Shown: in pieces, positions 17,083-24,926 of the stretch
Layout: each line of letters starts with the position of its first letter
How positions within the stretch are numbered: position 1 is the stretch's first letter
Origin: Betaproteobacteria bacterium
GTDB taxonomy: Bacteria; Pseudomonadota; Gammaproteobacteria; Burkholderiales; Burkholderiaceae_D
Direction: 5' to 3'
Assembly (NCBI GenBank): GCA_025362735.1
Contig: JANYFL010000012.1
Coordinates: 1-35,137 of the forward strand
DNA: 35,137 nt
The notes under the pieces: model-generated
The model's input: only the letters and a program-made list of their open reading frames with translations
Database searches by the model: none
Told to the model about the DNA's origin: nothing
Made by a program: the position numbers and the translations under genes

Positions 17083-17994
17083 ATGAGCCTTTACAGCATG
17101 ACCGGATTTGCACTGGCCCGGCGCGAACATTCCGCCGGTACCGTTTTTCTCGAGTTGCGCAGTGTCAATTCGCGCTATCTCGATCCGCAGTTTCGCATCA
17201 GCGAAGAACTCCGGGCGGCCGAAACTGTGCTGCGGGAAGCCTTGGTTGCGCGTCTGTCGCGCGGCAAGCTGGACTGTCGTTTTTACATTCATCGAGCGAG
17301 TCAGACGCTGTCCTCTCCGCAACTCAATACGACCGTGATCGAACAACTGGCGCTGCTCGAAGCGTCGGTATTGCGCCGTCTACCCGCCGCTCAGCCATTG
17401 ACGGTTGCTGAAGTGCTGCACTGGCCGGGCGTAATGCAGGACAGTGAGTTTGGCGGTGACGATGTACTGGAACTTGCCAAGGGCATGGTCACGGAAGCCA
17501 TCGACCAACTGCTTGATGCCCGTTCCCGTGAAGGCGACAAGCTACGCAACATGATTCTGGAGCGCGTGGCTCAAATGGAGGGGATCGCCCAAGGATTAAA
17601 ACCACTCGTGCCGCAATTGGTGGCGAGCTATCAACAAAAACTGGTTGAGCGCCTGCAACTTGCAATCGGCATTGCAACCACTGACCCGAAAACCGCTCCC
17701 GTGACCAGCCGTGATGAAGCGATGGACCGGATTCGCCAAGAAGTTACCCTGTATGGCGTGCGCATTGATGTGGCCGAGGAATTATCGCGTTTGTCTGCCC
17801 ATCTTTCGGAGACGCGCAGCATCCTGAATAAGGGAGGAGCCGTTGGGAAACGACTTGATTTCATGATACAAGAGCTCAATCGTGAAGCCAACACCCTCGG
17901 TTCCAAATCCGCCGCTGCAGAATTAGCCGATGCCGCGATGCAGTTAAAACTCTTGATTGAGCAGATGCGGGAACAGGTTCAAAACCTGGAGTAA
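17083..17994 (+). CDS. yicC: YicC family endoribonuclease
   Basis: YicC-family proteins are cytoplasmic endoribonucleases reported to affect small-RNA stability in E. coli. The 303-residue product shows the full family pattern: SMTGFALARREHSAGTV at the start, ELRSVNSRYLDPQFRI soon after, and the conserved C-terminal half with RLSAHLSETRSILNKGGAV, GKRLDFMIQELNREANTLGS and the terminal MREQVQNLE. In genomes I recall, gmk follows it. Here about 2.8 kb with two other genes intervenes, and a degenerate copy of its last 20 coding bases plus stop recurs at 19707-19733. Confidence 0.94.
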   Translation: MSLYSMTGFALARREHSAGTVFLELRSVNSRYLDPQFRISEELRAAETVLREALVARLSRGKLDCRFYIHRASQTLSSPQLNTTVIEQLALLEASVLRRLPAAQPLTVAEVLHWPGVMQDSEFGGDDVLELAKGMVTEAIDQLLDARSREGDKLRNMILERVAQMEGIAQGLKPLVPQLVASYQQKLVERLQLAIGIATTDPKTAPVTSRDEAMDRIRQEVTLYGVRIDVAEELSRLSAHLSETRSILNKGGAVGKRLDFMIQELNREANTLGSKSAAAELADAAMQLKLLIEQMREQVQNLE

Positions 17995-18000
17995 GACCCA
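17974..18000 (+). repeat. yicC 3'-end direct repeat, left copy
   Basis: This 27-bp segment covers the last codons and stop of yicC (encoding QVQNLE-stop) plus six bases. It matches 19707-19733 at 23 of 27 positions, with mismatches at positions 9, 12, 22 and 26, in the same orientation. The two copies bracket the monooxygenase gene. Confidence 0.65.
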
Positions 18001-18068
18001 GCCATATCTCTCGCAGTCCAGAAATCCACGGGTATTCTTGGGACAAGTTTCATTCATTACCATACCGT

Positions 18069-18097
18069 CCCTGATGCCGGAGCTCCCAGCATCAGGG
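18069..18097. terminator. Stem-loop between convergent yicC and monooxygenase genes
   Basis: A perfect 9-bp stem, CCCTGATGC (18069-18077) with GCATCAGGG (18089-18097), encloses an 11-base loop. It lies 75 bp after yicC and 28 bp after the monooxygenase stop on the other strand, where a bidirectional terminator is expected. No T run follows on either strand, so efficiency is uncertain. Confidence 0.5.
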
Positions 18098-18124
18098 GAA
18101 GGGTGTTCGATTAGCGCGAGTCGC

Positions 18125-19321
18125 TTACCCAGCCTTGATATTGGTCGGGATATCGAAATCGTACAGAGCTCTATTACTGGCCGGTGCGCTTACCTTGTCG
18201 TAGTGGTCCGGGTCGATAGACTGGATGCGGTCACCTTGCTCACGTGACAACTCCGCCACCTTTGCCACGCGCGGGTGGCGCAGCGCCTCGTAATTGGCGA
18301 AACCGCCAGTATGGTCTGTTTCGTTGTTGACAGTCGCTGCATCCAGCGCATGGGCCAGCACGATCCCGTCTTCAATCGCCATAGCGGCGCCTAGCCCAAG
18401 AAACGGCAGCATCGGATGGGCAGCGTCGCCCAGCAAAGTGACGCGGTCTTCGGTCCAGCGTTTGAGCATGGGCCGGTCGAACAGACCCCACTTGATCAAG
18501 CCGACGCGTGGCGCCTTGGCGACCAGATCGACGACATCGGGATGCCAGCCGACATACTGTGCCGACATTTCTTCCGGCGTAGCCGGGGTCGACCAGCCGT
18601 CGTCCAGCCATTCGTCGCTTTGCACAATGCCGACGCAGTTGAGGATCTTATTCTGGCGTACGGTGTAGCGGCTGAAGATCCGGCGTGGTCCTATGAACTG
18701 TGCTGCGCGGCCGAGTGCCAGATAGGGCTGTGCGATTTCGATCGGCAGCAAGCAACGGTAGGCGATCTGTCCGGTAAAGCGCGGTGCGCCGTCGCCCCAC
18801 AGCAGCGCACGCACCGTTGAACGCACGCCGTCAGCGCCAATCAGCAAGTCGCCGCTAGCGAGTTCACCATTGGCAAACTCGGCACTCACGCGACTGTTTT
18901 TCTGGGTCACGCCCTGCAACCGGTGATTCAAGAACAGTTGCCCAGGCGCACGTTCCTGGAATGCGTTCGCCAGGATGTTGTGCAAGTCAGCACGGTGCAT
19001 GTGCCGTGCGTCCATGGAATTGTCGCGGGTGAGTTCGTCGCTGCGATCAGGCTGATCATTCAGGTTCCGTGCACTCTGGTAGTGGACGAATGGCATTTTG
19101 GTCGTGATCAGCGAATTGTCGTGGACCTGTTCCAGCAAACCAAGCTCGCGCATGATCTTTTGCGCACCAGTGCTGATGGTGAAGCCCGCTCCGACTTCGC
19201 CCAGCATTGGGGCTTGCTCATGCACCTGCACGCGAAAGCCCTTTTGCAGCAGCGCGAGGGCGGCTACCAGGCCGCCGATACCGGCACCGATGATGATGAT
19301 TTCACTACGTGTTGTGTTCAT
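18125..19321 (-). CDS. FAD-dependent class A monooxygenase (3-hydroxybenzoate 6-hydroxylase-like)
   Basis: The 398-residue flavoprotein would hydroxylate an aromatic acid using NAD(P)H and oxygen. GAGIGGLVAALALLQKGF binds ADP of FAD, LIGADGVRSTVRALLWG is the DG fingerprint, and LLGDAAHPMLPFLGLGAAMA is the GD motif that binds the FAD ribityl chain. The overall pattern recalls 3-hydroxybenzoate 6-hydroxylase and salicylate hydroxylases, but substrate is not provable, and no gentisate dioxygenase or regulator is adjacent. GGGAG precedes the ATG at a good distance. Sampled 60-base lines run about 63-73% G+C against about 50% in a yicC line, and the gene lies between copies of the yicC 3' end, suggesting acquisition. 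Confidence 0.87.
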   Translation of the reverse strand: MNTTRSEIIIIGAGIGGLVAALALLQKGFRVQVHEQAPMLGEVGAGFTISTGAQKIMRELGLLEQVHDNSLITTKMPFVHYQSARNLNDQPDRSDELTRDNSMDARHMHRADLHNILANAFQERAPGQLFLNHRLQGVTQKNSRVSAEFANGELASGDLLIGADGVRSTVRALLWGDGAPRFTGQIAYRCLLPIEIAQPYLALGRAAQFIGPRRIFSRYTVRQNKILNCVGIVQSDEWLDDGWSTPATPEEMSAQYVGWHPDVVDLVAKAPRVGLIKWGLFDRPMLKRWTEDRVTLLGDAAHPMLPFLGLGAAMAIEDGIVLAHALDAATVNNETDHTGGFANYEALRHPRVAKVAELSREQGDRIQSIDPDHYDKVSAPASNRALYDFDIPTNIKAG

Positions 19322-19608
19322 GTCAGGCTCCCAGGTGGATCGAGATGATTTTCATTTTTAGGTGGGCGTCCAGTCCCTCCTTGCCGAATTCGTAGCCCAG
19401 ACTAAGTGGACAGATTGATATTCTAAGCTTGCCAACATCGTGGTCGATCTGGCGCCGCCATTCCAGTTTCCGCTGACAAATATCCACAGCACGGAGACAT
19501 TTTGTGTATTGTCGCTGCCCACCCCCGGTAGCAAAGGTGGAGGAGCTGCTAAGGCTAATTTGCTAAAATGATGGCATCGTTGTGCGCTCGGTTGGGTGTG
19601 CTATGGCT

Positions 19609-19628
19609 CAAGGACGCCCTTGTTTTTT
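19609..19628 (+). terminator. Short hairpin followed by T run, terminator-like
   Basis: CAAGG (19609-19613) pairs with CCTTG (19618-19622) around a 4-base loop, and TTTTTT follows at 19623-19628. The form is that of a weak intrinsic terminator for the plus strand, yet no plus-strand gene ends upstream within 1.6 kb. It may be chance or mark the end of a short untranslated RNA. Confidence 0.3.
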
Positions 19629-19706
19629 GGGGTAAATTGTGGGTACGTTGGCAAGCCACCGCGGCTTTTCCAGCCAAATTCAATACTTAGAACTTCATTG
19701 CGCATT

Positions 19707-19733
19707 CAGGTTCAGAATCTGGAGTAACACCGA
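19707..19733 (+). repeat. yicC 3'-end direct repeat, right copy (yicC remnant)
   Basis: This copy matches the end of yicC at 23 of 27 positions. Read in the matching frame it encodes LRIQVQNLE followed by TAA (19698-19727), against MREQVQNLE-stop in yicC. It ends directly at the GAGGA ribosome site of the TIR gene, so it looks like a fossil of a yicC terminus that once preceded the downstream gene. Confidence 0.6.
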
Positions 19734-19740
19734 GGAATGC

Positions 19741-20694
19741 ATGGCGCTGCCAAGGGTTTTCATCAGTTATCGACGCGGTGACAGCGCACCTTATGCCGGT
19801 CGCTTGAATGACCGGCTCAGCGCTGCCCTGGGTCCTGACCAGGTTTTCATGGATCTGGAAGATATTGCACCCGGCCAAAATTTCTCGACGGTTCTGAATC
19901 AAAACCTCGACACGGCTTCGGTTGTGCTGGTTCTGATTGGCCCCAACTGGCTGTCTGCCACGCATGAAGATGGCAAGCGTCGCCTGGAAGATGAACGCGA
20001 TTATGTGCGCTTCGAGATCGTGGAATCTTTGCGGTTGAACAAGCGTGTGATTCCTGTGCTGCTGAACGCTACCCCTATGCCGCAGTCGAATGACTTGTCG
20101 GTCGATTTGCAAGCATTTGTGTTCTGCCAGGCGCTACAGTTAACTGACGCCAATTTTGATCGCGACGTTGCCACCTTAATCCATGCAATAGGAGGGACGC
20201 GGCCCGATTTTAGTTTGCCTAAAAAACTGGTGGTAGGCGGCCTCTTGCTGGCGTTGATGGTCGCCGGTGGTTTGTTCATCAACAAGAAAATGCGCGAGCC
20301 TCAAACCGGTGTGCCCACGCCCACATCTATTCCCGTTGCCGAAACCGTCACGAATGCCGATATTACCGGAACGTGGCAGGGCGAAGTCGTTTACGAATGG
20401 GACCATAGCAAGTACACGGAGCGTTTTCAGTTCAAGCCGATTGCAGACGTTTTGACTGGAACCGCGAGCTTTCTGACCGTACCACGAGGCATTCAGGGGT
20501 TGGAGTTAAAGGGCAATACGATTTCTTTCGAGACGCACACCAAGGGCAGCATGGGCGATAAGGAAATCAACTACGTGCATCACTATCGCGGTAAAGTGAA
20601 CGGTGACGCCATGCACCTGGTGATGCAAACGACAGGCGGCTACGATGCGGCGATGCCGCGCGAGATTGTGGCGCAGCGAACCAACCGTGAATAA
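19741..20694 (+). CDS. TIR-domain protein with one transmembrane segment and C-terminal beta domain
   Basis: Residues 1-150 of this 317-residue protein form a TIR domain: RVFISYRRGDSAPYAGRL, then QVFMDLEDIAPGQNF, VVLVLIGPNWLS and DYVRFEIVESLRLNKRVIPV. E92 in that last motif is at the place of the catalytic glutamate of NAD+-cleaving TIR enzymes, so NADase activity is plausible but unproven. Residues 163-180 are a single hydrophobic helix. Residues 206-313 are strand-rich (ITGTWQGEV, GRV-type turns, GKVNGDAMHLVM), lipocalin-like in feel, and may face the periplasm as a sensor. The ATG at 19741 has GAGGA 4 bases ahead. It stands alone before gmk, with no partner protein. Bacterial TIR proteins act in phage defence, virulence or signalling. 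Confidence 0.88.
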   Translation: MALPRVFISYRRGDSAPYAGRLNDRLSAALGPDQVFMDLEDIAPGQNFSTVLNQNLDTASVVLVLIGPNWLSATHEDGKRRLEDERDYVRFEIVESLRLNKRVIPVLLNATPMPQSNDLSVDLQAFVFCQALQLTDANFDRDVATLIHAIGGTRPDFSLPKKLVVGGLLLALMVAGGLFINKKMREPQTGVPTPTSIPVAETVTNADITGTWQGEVVYEWDHSKYTERFQFKPIADVLTGTASFLTVPRGIQGLELKGNTISFETHTKGSMGDKEINYVHHYRGKVNGDAMHLVMQTTGGYDAAMPREIVAQRTNRE

Positions 20695-20762
20695 GCTTGG
20701 AAGTAAGCAATTCGCTAGTATCCTGACTTCGACGATTCAAAATTGCACTAATCCAGCACTTC

Positions 20763-21401
20763 ATGAACTCTAAACACATGCAAGCCCCATCCGGTAACCT
20801 GTTCATGGTGGCGGCCCCTTCCGGAGCCGGGAAATCCACTTTGGTGAACGCATTATTGGCTGAAGATCCCAACATCATTCTTTCGATTTCTTACACCACT
20901 CGAGCAGCCCGCCCGAAGGAAATAAACGGGCGCGAATACCATTTCATATCTGTGGAAGAATTTACCGCGATGCGCGAGCATGGTGATTTCATCGAATCTG
21001 CCGAAGTTCACGGCAACTTTTATGGGACTTCGCGCAAGTGGATTAACGACAAACTTTATTCCGGCCAGGACATCCTGCTCGAAATCGACTGGCAGGGTGC
21101 CCAGCAGATTCGCAAACAATTTCAAAGTGCAATCGGCATTTTTATTTTGCCGCCTTCCATTGAGGTACTGGAAACCCGTCTGAAAAACCGGGGCGAGGAT
21201 GCGGCGCAGGTCATAACGCAACGTTTATTGGCTGCGGGGGGTGAAATGACCCATGCCCGTGAATTTGATTATGTTATTATCAATCAAGACTTTGCGCGTG
21301 CATTGCAAGAGCTTGGCTCAATTGTTAAGGCATCGCGGCTCCGGTTTCCGGCTCAAGCCGCACGGCACATGGATTTATTCGTTCAATTGGGCATCAAATA
21401 G
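20763..21401 (+). CDS. gmk: Guanylate kinase
   Basis: Gmk phosphorylates GMP to GDP with ATP in the cytoplasm, feeding GTP and (p)ppGpp pools. The 212-residue protein has the P-loop APSGAGKST at about residues 18-26, [20 protein letters not shown] for GMP binding and [35 protein letters not shown] forms the lid region. A second in-frame ATG five codons in could also serve as start. It precedes rpoZ and spoT on the same strand, the usual stringent-response grouping in Proteobacteria. A TIR gene lies 68 bp upstream. Confidence 0.96.
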   Translation: MNSKHMQAPSGNLFMVAAPSGAGKSTLVNALLAEDPNIILSISYTTRAARPKEINGREYHFISVEEFTAMREHGDFIESAEVHGNFYGTSRKWINDKLYSGQDILLEIDWQGAQQIRKQFQSAIGIFILPPSIEVLETRLKNRGEDAAQVITQRLLAAGGEMTHAREFDYVIINQDFARALQELGSIVKASRLRFPAQAARHMDLFVQLGIK

Positions 21402-21475
21402 CTGTTTTTGAGCCGTTCTGGCTCTACTTTTGGCAGCTCAGGTTGTAATTCCGTATAACTCATCAGGATATCGAT

Positions 21476-21679
21476 ATGGCTCGTATTACCGTTGAAGATT
21501 GTTTGAAACAGATCCCTAATCGTTTCCAGCTTGCTCTGGCTGCGACTTATCGCGCCCGTCAACTGGCTCAAGGACATACAGCAAAGATTGACAGCAAGAA
21601 CAAGCCGACGGTGACCGCGCTACGCGAAATCGCCCAAGGCAAGGTCGGCATCGAAATGCTGAAAAAAGTCCCCACCTGA
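21476..21679 (+). CDS. rpoZ: RNA polymerase omega subunit
   Basis: Omega (67 residues) helps fold and hold the beta-prime subunit and forms part of a ppGpp-binding site on RNA polymerase. [20 protein letters not shown] and [13 protein letters not shown] are diagnostic, followed by [22 protein letters not shown] lies upstream of the ATG. It sits between gmk and spoT, and a strong hairpin lies 3 bp after its stop codon. Confidence 0.96.
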   Translation: MARITVEDCLKQIPNRFQLALAATYRARQLAQGHTAKIDSKNKPTVTALREIAQGKVGIEMLKKVPT

Positions 21680-21682
21680 CCG

Positions 21683-21706
21683 CTGTGCCTGTTGCGACAG
21701 GCACAG
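21683..21706 (+). terminator. Perfect 10-bp stem-loop between rpoZ and spoT
   Basis: CTGTGCCTGT (21683-21692) pairs perfectly with ACAGGCACAG (21697-21706) around the tetraloop TGCG. No T run follows, so it is more likely an RNA processing, stabilising or partial-attenuation element than a full terminator. The spoT start is 41 bp further on. Confidence 0.55.
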
Positions 21707-21747
21707 AGCCTTTGGCTGATTTACGCGTTCTCAGGTGAAATAAAGAA

Positions 21748-24042
21748 ATGAGCCTGAGCACCGCACTGGATTCCGTTGCAAGGCTGATTAATTTCCGCCG
21801 CCGCAAAACCAGTCTGACTGCGGATTCTGCAGCGACCCGCACCATCGGGATCGATCCCGATAATCCTTCCGCACTGATCGCGCCCATGCCGGCGCCGCAA
21901 GCACCACCGTCGCGTGTGGTTAGCCTTGCCCCTTTGATTGAAACACTGTCCACCTATCTGGGGCCAGAGGATATCGCGCGCGTCAAGGACGCTTACCGCT
22001 TTGCCGATGAAGCGCATCTCGGGCAGTTCCGCGAAAGTGGCGATGCCTATATTTCCCATCCAATTGCAGTCACGCAAATTTGTGCGGCGATGACGCTCGA
22101 CGCCAATGCCATCATGGCGGCGCTGTTGCATGATGTCATTGAAGATCAAGGCGTCGAGAAGGCCGTGTTGTTGGAGCGCTTTGGCCCCCAAGTGGCCGAT
22201 CTGGTCGATGGTTTGTCCAAGCTCGACAAGATGGAATTTCGCGATAGTCAGGAAGCTCAAGCCGAGAACTTCCGCAAGATGTTGCTGGCGATGGCGCGCG
22301 ATGTCCGCGTCATTCTGATCAAGCTGGCCGATCGCTTGCACAATATGCGGACTCTTGAAGCTTTACCGACTTATAAACGTCGCCGTATCGGGCGCGAGAC
22401 GATGGAAATCTACGCACCGATCGCACATCGATTGGGTTTGAACAACATGTATCGAGAGCTGCAGGATCTCTCGTTCATGAATATTCATCCCAAGCGTTTC
22501 GATGTTCTGAAAAAAGCCATTCTCGCTTCGCGCGGCAATCGCCGAGAGGTGGTCGGTAAGACCCTGGAGGCGGTGCGCGGTGCTTTGCCTGCAGCGGGGA
22601 TTCAGGCCGATGTCTACGGACGTGAAAAAACCGTCTATGGCATCTATCGAAAAATGATGGAGAAAAAACTGTCCTTCCGTCAGGTGCTCGATATTTACGG
22701 TTTCCGTATCGTTGTAGAAGACCATGCTTCCTGTTATCTGACGTTGGGTGCGTTACACGCGCTGTTCAAGCCGGTTACATCCAAGTTCAAGGACTACATT
22801 GCTATTCCCAAGATCAATGGCTACCAGTCCCTCCACACGACGGTGTTGGGGCCATTCGGTACCCCGGTGGAATTCCAGATTCGCACTCAGGAAATGCATC
22901 GTATTGCCGAGGCTGGTGTGGCGGCACACTGGCTTTATCACAATAGTGAAGAGAAGCTGACCGATGTGCAAAAGAGCACGCATCACTGGCTGCAATCGCT
23001 GCTCGATATTCAGAACCAGACCGGTGATTCCGCCGAGTTTCTTGAGCACATCAAGGTGGACCTCTTCCCTGACGCGGTCTATGTGTTTACGCCCCAGACA
23101 AAGATCATCACTTTGCCCCGTGGCGCGACGCCGGTCGATTTTGCATATCAGATTCATACCGATATCGGCAATCAATGCATCGCCGCCAAGATCAACGGCC
23201 AGCTTTCGCCGTTGCGTACCGAGTTGCAAAGCGGGGATGTCGTCGAGGTCGTGACTTCAGCAACTTCACGACCGAATCCTGCATGGTTGAATTTTGTTCG
23301 TACCGGGCGCGCGCGTTCTGAGATTCGTCACTACCTGAAGACGATGAAGTATGCCGAGTCAGTCGAGTTCGGCGAACGTCTACTGGATCAGGCGCTCAAG
23401 CAAATTGAACACAGCGTTCAGGAATTGACCGACGCCGACTGGCAGCGTGTGTTGTATGAGAGCGGGGACAAGTCGCGCGAAGAATTGCTGGCTGATCTGG
23501 GCTTGGGCAAACGCATTGCCGGTGTCGTCGCGCGACGCTTTGTTCTGAGTGGCTTGCGTAATGATGCGCCGGAGGGTGATATCAAATCGGCACCGATTGT
23601 CATCAGCGGAGCAGAAGGCGTAGCGGTGCAGTTTTCCAGCTGCTGCCATCCGATTCCAGGCGACTCGATTTTTGGCTATATCCGGCGTGGATCCGGTCTG
23701 GTCGTGCATACCACTGACTGTCCAACGGCCGAACGTCAACGCACGCGCGAGCCTGAACGCTGGATTGATGTGCAATGGGAAAACGACATCGATGACAGCC
23801 GTCTATTCGACGTCAAGCTCGATATCTCGATGCGCAATGAACGTGGCGTGTTGGCCAAGGTCGCAGTCGAAGTTTCCGAGGCGGGTGCCAACGTCAAGCA
23901 TGTTGGCATGGACGACGAAGCCGAGGAAGTGACTCTGCTGCATTTCACGATTGAAGTCTCCAATCGTGCACATCTGGCCAAACTGATTCGTCGGCTGCGT
24001 CACATACCTGAGATGGTCAAGATCGTCCGTGTGAAGATCTGA
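21748..24042 (+). CDS. spoT: Bifunctional (p)ppGpp synthetase/hydrolase
   Basis: SpoT makes and degrades the alarmone (p)ppGpp. The 764-residue protein has a complete HD hydrolase domain (HLGQFRESGDAYISHP, LLHDVIEDQG at about residues 125-135), which argues for hydrolase activity. The synthetase domain follows (YGREKTVYGIYRKM, KDYIAIPKINGYQSLHTTV), then a TGS domain (LFPDAVYVFTPQTKIITLPR), a conserved-cysteine region (SSCCHPIPGD) and a C-terminal ACT domain. The N-terminal 60 residues are variable and proline-rich. It is the last gene of the gmk-rpoZ-spoT run. No second RelA-type gene is in the window. Confidence 0.95.
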   Translation: MSLSTALDSVARLINFRRRKTSLTADSAATRTIGIDPDNPSALIAPMPAPQAPPSRVVSLAPLIETLSTYLGPEDIARVKDAYRFADEAHLGQFRESGDAYISHPIAVTQICAAMTLDANAIMAALLHDVIEDQGVEKAVLLERFGPQVADLVDGLSKLDKMEFRDSQEAQAENFRKMLLAMARDVRVILIKLADRLHNMRTLEALPTYKRRRIGRETMEIYAPIAHRLGLNNMYRELQDLSFMNIHPKRFDVLKKAILASRGNRREVVGKTLEAVRGALPAAGIQADVYGREKTVYGIYRKMMEKKLSFRQVLDIYGFRIVVEDHASCYLTLGALHALFKPVTSKFKDYIAIPKINGYQSLHTTVLGPFGTPVEFQIRTQEMHRIAEAGVAAHWLYHNSEEKLTDVQKSTHHWLQSLLDIQNQTGDSAEFLEHIKVDLFPDAVYVFTPQTKIITLPRGATPVDFAYQIHTDIGNQCIAAKINGQLSPLRTELQSGDVVEVVTSATSRPNPAWLNFVRTGRARSEIRHYLKTMKYAESVEFGERLLDQALKQIEHSVQELTDADWQRVLYESGDKSREELLADLGLGKRIAGVVARRFVLSGLRNDAPEGDIKSAPIVISGAEGVAVQFSSCCHPIPGDSIFGYIRRGSGLVVHTTDCPTAERQRTREPERWIDVQWENDIDDSRLFDVKLDISMRNERGVLAKVAVEVSEAGANVKHVGMDDEAEEVTLLHFTIEVSNRAHLAKLIRRLRHIPEMVKIVRVKI

Positions 24043-24130
24043 GTGACCCATCCGCAGCTCGGTTAAAGTGCAGCGAAAAACCGGGGAGCATTGCCAGTGC
24101 AAGTTCACAAAATAAAACCCAAAATCTTGA

Positions 24131-24216
24131 CACAGAGGCCACAGAGAAAAGAATGAGATCACAGAGGAAGGACTCAAGATTTTCTCTGTGAACCTCCGTG
24201 TCTCTGTGCCTCTGTG
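24131..24216. repeat. Imperfect inverted repeat of CACAGAGG type between spoT and greB
   Basis: CACAGAGGCCACAGAG (24131-24146) pairs with CTCTGTGCCTCTGTG (24202-24216) apart from one bulged base. Further CAGAG/CTCTG blocks lie inside, so the whole can form a long hairpin between the convergent spoT and greB genes. The sequence resembles the perfect inverted repeat between dnaK and dnaJ. Confidence 0.65.
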
Positions 24217-24246
24217 TTGAGAGGTTTTCGCTACGTTCTAACCAAG

Positions 24247-24807
24247 CTACTGATCTTGCTGCGGCGGATAAGTTACTTCCAGCACTTCCAGTTCTTCCAT
24301 TCCTCCCGGTGTGCGCAGAGTTACAACATCGCCCTCGCGTGCTTTCATGAGTGCGCGCGAAATGGGCGCAATCCAGCTGATTTTGCCTTCGAGGGGTTCT
24401 GCCTCGTCAATACCGACAATGCGTACGGTTCGCTCTTCTCCCGAACGGATGGCATAGCAAATCGTCGCCCCAAAAAAAATTTTATCGGAGCCATGATGCT
24501 GTGAAGCGTCAACGATTTCGGCGAGATCAAGTCGCTTGGTCAAAAAACGGATGCGCCGGTCAATTTCGCGCAGGCGTTTTTTGCCGTAAAGATAATCGCC
24601 ATTTTCTGATCGATCCCCATTCGACGCAGCCCACGATACGATGCGCACGACCTCGGGACGTTCAATATCCATCAGACGCAGAAATTCATCCTTGAGCATC
24701 TGGTAACCCTCGGGCGTGATGTAGTTCTTGCTCCCGGTAGGCAATTGCTGTTCGGGGGCAAGCTCATCGTCATCGGATTCCGTTTCCTTCACGAAGGCTT
24801 TGTTCAT
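24247..24807 (-). CDS. greB: Transcription elongation factor GreB
   Basis: GreB rescues backtracked RNA polymerase by stimulating cleavage of the transcript 3' end. In this 186-residue protein the N-terminal coiled coil carries the acidic tip NGDRSENGDYLYGKKRLREI, and the GreB-type stretch RIRFLTKRLDLAEIVD follows. The C-terminal FKBP-like domain ends with RALMKAREGDVVTLRTPGG. The N-terminal extension of about 25 acidic residues (ETESDDDELAPEQQ) is longer than in E. coli GreB. It faces spoT and is divergent from ilvE. Confidence 0.94.
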   Translation of the reverse strand: MNKAFVKETESDDDELAPEQQLPTGSKNYITPEGYQMLKDEFLRLMDIERPEVVRIVSWAASNGDRSENGDYLYGKKRLREIDRRIRFLTKRLDLAEIVDASQHHGSDKIFFGATICYAIRSGEERTVRIVGIDEAEPLEGKISWIAPISRALMKAREGDVVTLRTPGGMEELEVLEVTYPPQQDQ

Positions 24808-24926
24808 AGAGACTTTAGGCCACGGTGCATCTGTTAAAATTCAAAGCTTATTGTAATCACACAGGTCAGCATGCATGGAATTCGGGCATGCGACGTATTT
24901 AGGTAACGAAGCAGGAGCATAACAAG

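Larger units (their letters stand above)
19322..19740. other. Intergenic region between monooxygenase and TIR genes
   Basis: These 419 bases carry no convincing gene. They hold, in order, the monooxygenase leader, a short hairpin with a T run (19609-19628), the right copy of the yicC tail repeat (19707-19733) and a GAGGA ribosome site (19732-19736). The frame of the TIR gene is open back to 19639, but that stretch does not resemble a TIR N-terminus. Confidence 0.55.

Noticed and set aside
19639-19740. N-terminal extension of the TIR protein
   Set aside because: The extra 34 residues do not resemble a TIR start, overlap the yicC tail repeat, and the ATG at 19741 has a proper GAGGA site.
17995-19740. 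Integrase or transposase gene explaining the monooxygenase insertion
   Set aside because: Both strands were read; only the monooxygenase frame is credible, and no recombinase motif or terminal inverted repeats were found.
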